DNA of 64,000 nucleotides, from NCBI GenBank assembly GCA_016718385.1, contig JADKDK010000009.1:51155-115154 (forward strand). The letters run 5' to 3'. Of the stretch, positions 1-8,297 are shown piece by piece. Within the stretch, counting starts at the first letter, position 1, and each line of letters starts with the position of its first letter. The DNA comes from Gammaproteobacteria bacterium. GTDB taxonomy: Bacteria > Pseudomonadota > Gammaproteobacteria > Pseudomonadales > UBA5518. The notes beneath the pieces were generated by a model, which made no database searches, was not told the origin of the DNA, and was given only the letters and a program-made list of their open reading frames with translations. The position numbers and the translations under genes were made by a program.

Positions 1-1
1 C

Positions 2-1112
2 ACGCCGGTATCGGCGCTCATCCACGCCGCCACCATGGTGACCGCCGGCGTGTACCTGATCGCGCGCACGCACGGCCTGTTCGAGCTCGCGCCGCACGTG
101 CTGGAACTGGTCGGCGCGGTGGGCGCCGTGACGCTGCTGATCGCCGGCCTGTGCGCGCTGGTGCAGACCGACATCAAGCGCGTGCTGGCCTACTCGACCA
201 TGAGCCAGATCGGCTACATGTTCCTCGCGCTCGGCGCCGGCGCGTATTCCGCCGCGATCTTCCACCTGATGACGCACGCCTTCTTCAAGGCGCTGTTGTT
301 CCTCGCGGCCGGCGCCGTGATCGTCGCCTGCCACCACGAGCAGAACATCTTCCGCATGGGCGGCCTGCGCAAGCGCCTGCCGCTCGAATACGCGAGCTTC
401 CTCGTGGGCGGCGGCGCGCTGTGCGCCCTGCCCTTCGTGACCGCGGGCTTTTTTCTCGAAGGACGAGATCCTCTGGGCCGAGTACACCACCGGACACCAG
501 TTCCTGTTCCTGGCCGGGGTGGCAGGCGCGTTCCTGACCTCGCTCTACACCTTCCGCCTGATCTTCACCGTGTTCCACGGCGAGCAGCACACCGAGGCAC
601 ACGCGGGCCGCGGTCTTGCCTACAGCGTGCCGCTGATCACGCTGCTCGTGCTGTCCACCGGGCTCGGCGCGATGATCCACCCGCCGCTCGCCGAGGTCCT
701 GCCGGTGCTGAAGGGACAGGTCGCGGAAGGCGAGCGCCACTTCGTGGAGATCCTCGCGGCCGGCGTCGGCATCGCCGGCATCGCGCTCGCGGCAGTGCTG
801 TTCCTCGGCAAGCGCACGCTGGTCACCGGGCTCGCGAACAGCGCCGCAGGACGCTTCGTCGGCAACTGGTGGCTGAACGCCTTCGGCTTCGACGCGCTGT
901 ACAACGCGCTGTTCGTGCGTCCGTTCCTGTTCCTTGCGCGTTCCGGGCGCCGCGACGCGCTCGACGGCACGATCGGCCTGCTGCCGGTCGGCGTGCGCGC
1001 GCTGAACCGCCTGGTGGTGCTGCCGCAGACCGGCAGGCTGCGCTGGTACGTGGCGTCGATAGCGCTGGGCGCGGTGCTGGTGGTGGGTTTCGTCGTGATC
1101 AACCTCGTCTAA
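2..1112 (+). CDS. nuoL: NADH-quinone oxidoreductase subunit L (5' partial, frameshifted)
   Basis: Membrane antiporter-like subunit of proton-pumping complex I. The window opens inside the gene, in the family's hallmark stretch PVSALIHAATMVTAGVYL, followed by a second conserved block (TDIKRVLAYSTMSQIGYM). Reading stays in frame to about base 449 and then must shift by one to continue as FFSKDEILWAEYTT and on to the C-terminal membrane helices, ending at a TAA 15 bases before nuoM. The break is a run of six T at 449-454 where five would restore the frame, so a sequencing or assembly error is more likely than a real mutation. The nuoL-nuoM-nuoN order is the normal end of the nuo operon. Confidence 0.93.
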
Positions 1113-1127
1113 GGAAACGCTCGGCCC

Positions 1128-2657
1128 ATGCTGCTCGCCTGGCTGATACTCATCCCGATCCTCGGCGGCCTGCTGTGCTGGCAGACCGACCGCTTCGGCA
1201 ACCTGCCGCGATGGATCGCGCTCGGCGCCATGACCGCGGTCTTCGCGCTGTCGCTCGAGCTCTGGGCGACCGGCGACTACAGCCTCGCGCACGGCATCCA
1301 CGACGTGCCGCAGTGGCAGATGGAATTCGTGATGCCGTGGATTCCGAGCCTCGGCATCAGCATCCACCTCGGCGTCGACGGCCTCTCGCTCGCGCTGATC
1401 GTGCTCACCGGCTTCCTCGGCATCCTGTCGGTGCTGTGCTCCTGGCGCGAGATCCAGCGCCGCACCGGCTTCTTCCACCTGAACCTGATGTGGATCATCG
1501 GCGGCGTGGTCGGGGTGTTCCTCGCACTCGACCTGTTCCTGTTCTTCCTGTTCTGGGAAATGATGCTGGTGCCGATGTACTTCCTGATCGCGCTGTGGGG
1601 ACACCGCGCCGCGAGCAGCAAGTCGCGCATCTCCGCAGCCACCAAGTTCTTCATCTACACGCAGGCCTCGGGCCTGGTGATGCTGCTGTCGATCCTCGGG
1701 CTGGCATTCGCGCATTTCGACGCCACCGGCGTGCTCAGCTTCGACTACGAGGTACTGCGCGGCACGGTGCTCTCCCCGGCGCTGGAATTCGTGCTGATGC
1801 TGGGCTTCTTCGTCGCCTTCGCGGTGAAGCTGCCGATCGTGCCGCTGCATGGCTGGCTGCCCGACGCGCACTCGCAGGCGCCGACCGCCGGCTCCGTCGA
1901 CCTCGCCGGCCTGCTGCTGAAGACGGCCGCCTACGGCCTGCTGCGCTTTGGCCTGCCCTTCTTCCCCAACGCCTCCGAGGCCTTCGCGCCCATCGCGATG
2001 TGGCTCGGCATCGCCGGCATCTTCTACGGTGCCGTGCTGGCCTTCGCGCAGACCGACATCAAGCGCCTGGTCGCCTACACCTCGATCTCGCACATGGGCT
2101 ACGTGCTGATCGGCATCTACGCCGGCGGCGAGATGGCGCTGAAGGGCGCCGTGGTGCAGATGATCGCGCACGGCCTCTCGGCCTCGGCGCTGTTCATCCT
2201 GTGCGGCCAGCTCTACGAGCGCCTTCACACCCGCGACATGCGCGAGATGGGCGGTCTGTGGGCACGCCTGCCGTGGATTCCGCCCCTGGCGCTGTTCTTC
2301 GCCGCGGCCTCGCTGGGGCTGCCGGGCACCGGCAACTTCGTCGGCGAGTTCCTGATCCTCGCGGGCAGCTACGCGGCGGCACCGCTGGTCGTGGTGCTCG
2401 CCACGGGCGGCCTCGTGCTCGCCTCGGCCTACTCGCTGATCATGGTCCACCGCAGCATGTTCGGGCCCTCGCGCTCCGACGCCCCGATTGCCGCCGCTTC
2501 CACGCGCGAGGTCCTGATGCTGCTCAGCCTCGTGGCCACCATCGTGGGCCTCGGTCTCTATCCCCAGCCGGTGCTCGACCTCGCCGAGCGTCCGGTCGCG
2601 CTGGTGCAGCAGTATTACGCACCGGCGTCGAGCCAATCCGGAGCCACCTCGCCATGA
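1128..2657 (+). CDS. nuoM: NADH-quinone oxidoreductase subunit M
   Basis: Proton-translocating membrane subunit of respiratory complex I, 509 residues, which is the usual family length. It shows the conserved blocks GVDGLSLALIVLTGFL, FWEMMLVPMYFLIALWG (with the key membrane Glu), VKLPIVPLHGWLPDAH and AQTDIKRLVAYTSISHMGYV. About fourteen hydrophobic segments can be seen. It lies 15 bases after nuoL, and its TGA overlaps the ATG of nuoN in an ATGA, which points to translational coupling. Confidence 0.97.
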   Translation: MLLAWLILIPILGGLLCWQTDRFGNLPRWIALGAMTAVFALSLELWATGDYSLAHGIHDVPQWQMEFVMPWIPSLGISIHLGVDGLSLALIVLTGFLGILSVLCSWREIQRRTGFFHLNLMWIIGGVVGVFLALDLFLFFLFWEMMLVPMYFLIALWGHRAASSKSRISAATKFFIYTQASGLVMLLSILGLAFAHFDATGVLSFDYEVLRGTVLSPALEFVLMLGFFVAFAVKLPIVPLHGWLPDAHSQAPTAGSVDLAGLLLKTAAYGLLRFGLPFFPNASEAFAPIAMWLGIAGIFYGAVLAFAQTDIKRLVAYTSISHMGYVLIGIYAGGEMALKGAVVQMIAHGLSASALFILCGQLYERLHTRDMREMGGLWARLPWIPPLALFFAAASLGLPGTGNFVGEFLILAGSYAAAPLVVVLATGGLVLASAYSLIMVHRSMFGPSRSDAPIAAASTREVLMLLSLVATIVGLGLYPQPVLDLAERPVALVQQYYAPASSQSGATSP

Positions 2658-4084
2658 CGATAGGATCCACTGAGCTGCTCGCGCTCTCGCCGCTGCTCGT
2701 CACCGTGGCGACCGCGGTCATCGTGATGCTGTCGGTGGCCTGGCGCCGCCACCACTTCCTGAACGCCACGCTCACCGTCGCGGGCCTCAACGCGGCGCTG
2801 CTGGCGACTTTCATCACCAACGAGCAGATACCCGGTGTCATGGCCGTCACCGGGCTGCTGGTGCACGACGGCTATTCGCTGTTCGGCACCGCGGCGGTGC
2901 TGGTGTCCACGCTCGGCTGCGCGACGCTCGCGCACGCCTATCTCGAGGGCGTGAACGACAACCGCGAGGAAATGTACCTGCTGCTGCTGATCGCGGCGGC
3001 CGGCGCCATCGTGCTGGTCAGCGCGCGCCACATGGTGTCGTTCCTGATCGGCCTCGAGCTGATGTCGATCCCGCTCTACGGCATGGTGGGTTACATCTAC
3101 CGCGACAAGCGCTCGCTGGAGGCCAGCATCAAGTACCTGGTGCTGTCGGCCGCGGCCTCGACCTTCCTGCTGTTCGGCATGGCGCTGGTCTACGCGCAGA
3201 CCGGCTCGCTCGCCTTCGCCTCGCTCGCGGGCGCCGTGCAGATGGGCGCGCCGCTGGTCACCATGGGCCTGGCCATGATCCTGGTCGGCATCGCCTTCAA
3301 GCTCTCGCTGGCGCCGTTCCACCTGTGGACCCCGGACGTCTACCACGGCGCGCCGGCGCCGGTGGGCGCCTTCCTCGCCACGGTGAGCAAGATCGCGGTG
3401 CTGCTGGTGCTGCTGCGCTGGTGGAACATGCTCGGCCTGGGCCAGACGGCGGTGTTCACCACGCTGCTGGCGACGCTCGCGGCGCTGTCGATCCTGGCCG
3501 GCAACCTGCTCGCCCTGCAGCAGGCCAACGTCAAGCGCCTGCTCGGCTACTCCTCGATCGCGCATTTCGGCTACGTGCTGGTGGCGATCATCGCGGGCAA
3601 CGAGCTCAGCTCCGACGCCGTGAAGGTCTACCTGCTGACCTACATGGCCGCCACCCTCGGCGCCTTCGGCGTGCTGACGCTGCTGTCCTCGCCCTACCGC
3701 GGCGACGACGCCCAGGGGCTCGCGGACCTGCGCGGCCTGTTCTGGCAGCGCCCATTCCTCGCGGCCGTGCTCACCCTGTCGGTGCTGTCGCTGGCCGGCG
3801 TACCGCTCACCGCGGGTTTCATCGCGAAGTTCTACGTGATCGCGACCGGCGTGAAGGCCGGCCTGTGGTGGCTGATCGCCGCCCTCGTGGCAGGCAGCGC
3901 GATCGGGATCTACTTCTACCTGCGCGTCATGGTGACCATGTTCCTGGCCACCCCGGGCAAGCGCCGCCTCGATGCCGCGCGCGACTGGGGCCAGCACTCC
4001 GGAGGCATCATGACGGTCATGCTCGCCCTGTTCACGCTGGCGGTCGGCCTGTACCCCCAGCCGCTGATCGACCTGCTGCAGTAG
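2654..4084 (+). CDS. nuoN: NADH-quinone oxidoreductase subunit N
   Basis: Third antiporter-like membrane subunit of complex I, 476 residues. The start ATG at 2654 overlaps the nuoM stop (ATGA). Typical blocks are FLIGLELMSIPLYGMVGYI, SIKYLVLSAAASTFLLFG, KLSLAPFHLWTPDVYHGAP and QANVKRLLGYSSIAHFGYVL. It is highly hydrophobic throughout. It is the last gene of the nuo operon; the next gene is on the opposite strand after a low-complexity G/C tract. Confidence 0.97.
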   Translation: MTIGSTELLALSPLLVTVATAVIVMLSVAWRRHHFLNATLTVAGLNAALLATFITNEQIPGVMAVTGLLVHDGYSLFGTAAVLVSTLGCATLAHAYLEGVNDNREEMYLLLLIAAAGAIVLVSARHMVSFLIGLELMSIPLYGMVGYIYRDKRSLEASIKYLVLSAAASTFLLFGMALVYAQTGSLAFASLAGAVQMGAPLVTMGLAMILVGIAFKLSLAPFHLWTPDVYHGAPAPVGAFLATVSKIAVLLVLLRWWNMLGLGQTAVFTTLLATLAALSILAGNLLALQQANVKRLLGYSSIAHFGYVLVAIIAGNELSSDAVKVYLLTYMAATLGAFGVLTLLSSPYRGDDAQGLADLRGLFWQRPFLAAVLTLSVLSLAGVPLTAGFIAKFYVIATGVKAGLWWLIAALVAGSAIGIYFYLRVMVTMFLATPGKRRLDAARDWGQHSGGIMTVMLALFTLAVGLYPQPLIDLLQ

Positions 4085-4098
4085 GTTCTGCGGCCTCA

Positions 4099-4190
<92 letters not shown>

Positions 4191-4202
4191 CGCCTACGAC
4201 GC

Positions 4203-4637
4203 TCAGTAGCGTCCGGTGATATAGCCTTCCAGCTGCTCGATGTGGTTGCGCTGCTGCGTGATCATGTGCATCACGACGTCGCCGATGGTCACCATGCCCA
4301 CGAGCTCCTCGTCGTCGATGACCGGCAGGTGGCGGATGCGCCGTTCCGTCATCAGCTGCATGCACTCCTCGATCGACTGTTCCGGCGACACGGTGATCAG
4401 CGGCGAGCTCATCAGCTCGCTCACCAGCGTCTTGTGCGCCCGGCGACCCCGGATGATGCCCTTGCGCGCGTAGTCGCGTTCCGAAAACATGCCGACCGGG
4501 CGGCCGTCGTCGACCACCACGAGCGCGCCGATCTGGTGGCTCGCCAGCAGCGTGACCGCCGCATAGACCGTGAGCGAAACGTCCACGGTCCGCACGCCGG
4601 AGGGTTTGGCCGCCAGGATCTGGGTCACGTTGAGCAT
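4203..4637 (-). CDS. Tandem CBS-domain protein
   Basis: A 144-residue cytosolic protein made almost wholly of two CBS motifs, roughly residues 8-65 and 70-130. Conserved signatures are GALVVVDDGRPVGMFSERDY (first) and IRHLPVIDDEELVGMVTIGD (second), both of the form that binds adenine nucleotides. Stand-alone CBS pairs sense AMP, ATP or NADH in other proteins, but the partner is not evident here. The start at 4637 has a good Shine-Dalgarno-like GGGGGAG. It is convergent with the nuo operon and sits just downstream of an amidohydrolase on the same strand. Confidence 0.92.
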   Translation of the reverse strand: MLNVTQILAAKPSGVRTVDVSLTVYAAVTLLASHQIGALVVVDDGRPVGMFSERDYARKGIIRGRRAHKTLVSELMSSPLITVSPEQSIEECMQLMTERRIRHLPVIDDEELVGMVTIGDVVMHMITQQRNHIEQLEGYITGRY

Positions 4638-4673
4638 GGACTCCCCCGCCGAATCTTGCGTAAAGCGCCGTTA

Positions 4674-6443
4674 TCATGACCCATGCGATTCGCGCGTGAC
4701 AAGCGCGGGGCGCGCCTGTACCGGCACCGCCTGCTCTCCCCGGATCAGGCGTCCCGGCAGCGCGCCGGTGGGCTTTCCCCCGCGCTGCACCACCGCCCCG
4801 CTGACGATGGTCGCGACATAACCGCGCGCATCCTGCACCATGCGCCGCCCGCCGGCCGGCAGGTCGTAGCGCACGCGCGGCGGCTCGAGCGCGAGGCGCG
4901 CGAAATCGATGAGGTTGACGTCGGCCTTGTAGCCCGACGCCAGCACGCCGCGATCGTTCAGCCCCACCGCCTGCGCGGTACGCTGCGTCAGTCCGTGCAC
5001 CACCTGCGCCAGCGGCAGGCGCTCGCCGCGGCTGCGCTCGCGCACCCAGTACTGCAGCATGTAGGTCGGCAGGCTCGCGTCGCACAGGAACCCGAGGTGC
5101 GCCCCGCCATCGCCGAGACCATAGATCGCGTGCGGATGGCGCATCATCGTGAGCAGGTCGTCCAGCGAGTTGCCCACGAAGTTCACGGTGGGCGCCATCA
5201 GCACGGCCTGTGCGTCCTGCTCGAGCATCAGGTCGTAGGCCATCTCCTGCGGCGTCACGCCGCGAAGCGCGGCCAGGCCCGCGACGCTGCCCTCGGCCGT
5301 GGGCTCGTAGAAGGGCTGTTCGCCGAGCGGGTACATGCCCGCCCACATCCGCAGCAGCGCCTCGCCCGGGAAGCCGGAGGACTCGGGCGTCTCGGTCACG
5401 ATGCGCGCGCGGATCTCGGGGCGCCGCAACTGCTCGCGGCGCTGCGCCACGCTCAGCCCGGACAGCGACTTGAAGGTCGGCGTGTAGCTGAACGGGTTGA
5501 AGCTCAGCTCGAAGCCGAGGTTCAGCCCGATGGGGCGCCCGCTGACCTGGGCCTTGATGTCCATCCCGTCGGCATTGCAGGCGTCGATCCAGGCGAGGAT
5601 CTTGCGCCACTTGTCGGGGGCGTGGTGCCACTGCAGCAGGGACACCGACAGCGGCCGGCCCGAACGCTGCACAACGCGGCGCAGCATCGGCAGCTCGGTG
5701 TCCAGGTCGGTGAAATCGGAGACCAGCTGCAGCACGCCGCGCCCCCTGACGCCCAGCGCGGCACCGATGGCCGCGAGTTCGTCCTCGGCCGCGGTCAGCG
5801 TGGGCACCGGGATGCCGTCGCTGGCGCGGTGGTTGATCGTGCGCGAGGTGCCGAAGCCCAGCGCCCCGGCGTCGATCGCCTCGCCCGCCAGCCGTGCCAT
5901 CAGCGCGCAGTCCCCGGCGTTGGCCGCCTCGCGCGCCACCGCGCGCTGCCCCATCGCGAAGACGCGCAGCGCCGCGTGCGGGATCTGGGTCGCTATGTCG
6001 CAGTCGTAGCGTCGCGCGTCCAGCGCATCCAGGTACTCGGGGAAGCTCTCCCAGTTCCACGGCAGCCCGGTGGCGAGCACCACCTCGGGCAGGTCCTCGA
6101 CGCCTTCCATGAGCTTCACCAGCCGCTCGCGGTCCGCGGGGCGGCAGGGCGCGAAGCCGACGCCGCAATTGCCGAGCAGCGCGGTGGTGACGCCGTGCGA
6201 GGTCGAGGGCACCAGGCGGTTCTCCCAGGTGACCTGGCCGTCGTAGTGCGTGTGGATGTCGACGAAGCCGGGCGTGACCAGCAGGCCGCGCGCGTCGATC
6301 TCCTCGCGCCCGCGCTGCGCGAGCCTCTCGCCCACCGCGCTGATCCGCCCTCCCGTGATCGCGACATCGCCGGTGAAGGGCTCCGCCCCGGTGCCGTCGA
6401 CGACGGTGCCGCCGCGGATGATCAGGTCTGCTGTTTCGCGCAT
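4674..6443 (-). CDS. N-acyl-D-amino-acid deacylase family amidohydrolase
   Basis: A 589-residue member of the D-aminoacylase / amidohydrolase-3 family, which hydrolyses N-acyl-D-amino acids or related cyclic amides at a metal site in a TIM barrel. The N-terminal beta-sandwich (DLIIRGGTVVDGTG) leads into the metal motif FVDIHTHYDGQ with the HxH pair at about residues 64-66, then GNCGVGFAP, characteristic of D-aminoacylases. DGGAHLGFLCDAS near the C-terminus carries the catalytic Asp. I chose the Met at 6443; an upstream Met at 6503 would only add an unconserved leader. The substrate cannot be told from sequence. Confidence 0.88.
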   Translation of the reverse strand: MRETADLIIRGGTVVDGTGAEPFTGDVAITGGRISAVGERLAQRGREEIDARGLLVTPGFVDIHTHYDGQVTWENRLVPSTSHGVTTALLGNCGVGFAPCRPADRERLVKLMEGVEDLPEVVLATGLPWNWESFPEYLDALDARRYDCDIATQIPHAALRVFAMGQRAVAREAANAGDCALMARLAGEAIDAGALGFGTSRTINHRASDGIPVPTLTAAEDELAAIGAALGVRGRGVLQLVSDFTDLDTELPMLRRVVQRSGRPLSVSLLQWHHAPDKWRKILAWIDACNADGMDIKAQVSGRPIGLNLGFELSFNPFSYTPTFKSLSGLSVAQRREQLRRPEIRARIVTETPESSGFPGEALLRMWAGMYPLGEQPFYEPTAEGSVAGLAALRGVTPQEMAYDLMLEQDAQAVLMAPTVNFVGNSLDDLLTMMRHPHAIYGLGDGGAHLGFLCDASLPTYMLQYWVRERSRGERLPLAQVVHGLTQRTAQAVGLNDRGVLASGYKADVNLIDFARLALEPPRVRYDLPAGGRRMVQDARGYVATIVSGAVVQRGGKPTGALPGRLIRGEQAVPVQARPALVTRESHGS

Positions 6444-6487
6444 GTGCCGTGCCGTTCCACTTCTGCCGCCAATTATCGATTCATGAC

Positions 6488-6539
6488 TGTAGGAGCGGCC
6501 CATGGCCGCGAATCATCGCGCGCATGGCGCGCTCCTACA
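6488..6539. repeat. REP-like palindromic element
   Basis: A 52-bp element bounded by a 9-bp inverted repeat (TGTAGGAGC at 6488-6496 and GCTCCTACA at 6531-6539). It contains two further short palindromes around CATGG cores (CGGCCCATGGCCG and GCGCGCATGGCGCGC). It resembles the GTAGGAGCGGC...GCCGCGAA class of repetitive extragenic palindromes common in gammaproteobacteria. It sits in the 123-bp gap between two same-strand amidohydrolase genes. Confidence 0.75.
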
Positions 6540-6566
6540 CAAGGACGCACCGGCGCGCACCGATCA

Positions 6567-7769
6567 TCAGACAATGCGGTAGAGCTCGGCCGCGTTGTCG
6601 TGGAGAATCCACGCCTTCTGCTGCTCCGTCAGGTGCTGCGTCTGCCCCAGCAGCAGCTCGCGGCTCCACGGCCAGGTCGAATCGCTGTGCGGGAAATCGT
6701 TGGCCCACATCAGGCGGCGCGGATTCAGCATGTCGACGAGCTTCAGCGCGACCCAGTCGTCCTGGAAGGTCATGTACACGTTCTCGTAGAAGTACTCGCT
6801 CGGCGTGCGCGCCATGTCGCCCATCTTCAGCCAGAAGCGGTGGCGGTTGTAGCCATGGTCCATGCGGTAGGCAAAGTGCGGCGCCCAGCCCGCGTCGGCC
6901 TCGACGCAAACCACCTTCAACGCCGGGTGGCGCTCGAACACGCGGCCCCAGATGAAGGTGCCGATGATGTCCTGGATCGATTTGATCAGCATCTGCGCGG
7001 CGTTCTGCGGCGGCCCGCGGTGCGCCGAAGCCCCGCGCTGGCCGCTGGCGCCGATGGCGTTGGCGCCATCGCTGCGGCTGGTGAGGATGTGGAAACCGAG
7101 CGGCAGCCCGAGATCGACCGCGGCGCGCCACAGCGGATCGAAGCTCGGGTGGTCGTAGTCCTCCGCGGTAGCGGGGTTGCCCGGCATCATCACGCCCCTG
7201 AAGCCCATTTCGCTGAAGCGGCGGAACTCCTCGATGGTCTCCGCCACCGAGCGCACCGCGGTCTGGCCCATGCCGAACAGCCGATCGGGCGCCGCAGCGC
7301 AGAACTCCTCCTGCAGCCAGCGGTTGTAGGCCCACATGCACGCGTGCTTGTAGTCGGCGTCCGGGTGGTTGCAGATCACCATGCCGACGGAAGGGTAGAT
7401 GATCTCCGCCGCGATGCCGTCGCGGTCCTGGTCGGCGAGGCGCGCCTTGCCGTCCCAGCCGCCGCGGTGCAGGTCCTCGACGCGGCTCTCGCTCTTCCTG
7501 ATCTCGCGCGGATCCTTGCCCGCCGCCGCCACGATGCCCAGCGGCACCGCAGACGCCATGCCGTCGATCACGAACACGTCGCCGCCGTCGGCATCGCGCA
7601 CCACTTTCGGCGCGCGGTCGCGGAAGGCCGGATCGATGCGGTCGATATAGCAGTGCGGCGGCTCGGTGACGTGCGAGTCGGCCGAGATCAGCCGCGGCGG
7701 CAGCGCGTTGCCCAGCGCCGCGGCAGCGGATTTTTCAATGCTCGCCAGGATAGGGTTCGTCACTGCCAT
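6567..7769 (-). CDS. Amidohydrolase family 2 (metal-dependent hydrolase)
   Basis: A 400-residue TIM-barrel hydrolase of the amidohydrolase-2 superfamily, the group of decarboxylases and hydrolases such as ACMSD and gamma-resorcylate decarboxylase. It has the early motif LISADSHVTEPP, where DSH replaces the commoner DxH metal pair, IIYPSVGM, and the late metal/catalytic block LMWANDFPHSDSTWPWSR. This subgroup is frequent in proteobacteria that degrade aromatics or steroids, but its reactions are mostly unassigned. The start at 7769 is preceded by CAGGAGAG. It is the first gene of a possible unit with the deacylase downstream, separated by a REP element. Confidence 0.85.
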   Translation of the reverse strand: MAVTNPILASIEKSAAAALGNALPPRLISADSHVTEPPHCYIDRIDPAFRDRAPKVVRDADGGDVFVIDGMASAVPLGIVAAAGKDPREIRKSESRVEDLHRGGWDGKARLADQDRDGIAAEIIYPSVGMVICNHPDADYKHACMWAYNRWLQEEFCAAAPDRLFGMGQTAVRSVAETIEEFRRFSEMGFRGVMMPGNPATAEDYDHPSFDPLWRAAVDLGLPLGFHILTSRSDGANAIGASGQRGASAHRGPPQNAAQMLIKSIQDIIGTFIWGRVFERHPALKVVCVEADAGWAPHFAYRMDHGYNRHRFWLKMGDMARTPSEYFYENVYMTFQDDWVALKLVDMLNPRRLMWANDFPHSDSTWPWSRELLLGQTQHLTEQQKAWILHDNAAELYRIV

Positions 7770-8297
7770 CGCACTGCTCTCCTGTAATGGTTGTCATGGA
7801 GCCCCGCCAGCCAGCGCGGGAGCCAGCGGAGATTACGCCAGTCGCGCCGCCGGAATAAACGCTTGCGCACGCTTTGTATGGCGCCGCCGGAGCACGCGCG
7901 ACAGGCGTGGCGAGGATGTCGCCTTACCGCCTGCAGGTTTGCCTTCCCTGGATCCGGCTCCGGCCGGACATCGGCTTGTCGCGGGACCCAACGAGCCGCT
8001 GCTGTGCCCACTTGCCTGTGCCGCGATTGCCACGCCGCGCTGGAGAAGATCGATCCCCGCCGGATCGAGCTGGCGGGCGATCGCGACGCATCGACCCTGC
8101 AGGCGCTCCCCGAAGCGATCCTGCCGCTGTCGATGTCCCGCGACAGTTTTTTTCGTTGAATCCGTCACGGGCGGCAACTTGCCCCGGTGACGGCGCGTCA
8201 TGCCTGTGCTCCAATCGTGCCCGGTTCGTCCACCGGCCGGGCGACATGCCGAAATCGTGTAAAGGGTGAGGAGCGCGCACCACGCGCGAAGGCCGTC
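7770..8297. other. Intergenic region, no supported gene
   Basis: A 528-bp divergent gap. No open frame in it has recognisable protein character. It must hold the promoters of the flanking divergent genes, but no clear -35/-10 pair stands out. A weak imperfect palindrome (TCCGGC...GCCGGA) lies near 7952-7969 and resembles the REP-type hairpins found elsewhere in the window. Confidence 0.5.

Noticed and set aside
35..4084. A single 1,349-codon open frame covering nuoL, nuoM and nuoN
   Set aside because: It is open only because of the extra T at 449-454. In its middle part it runs out of frame through nuoL and nuoM, and only its ends encode real protein.
7874..8269. Hypothetical protein in the gap before the SEC-C fusion
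   Set aside because: Open frames exist on both strands, but composition is Arg/Pro/Ser-rich, with no start signal and no conserved pattern.
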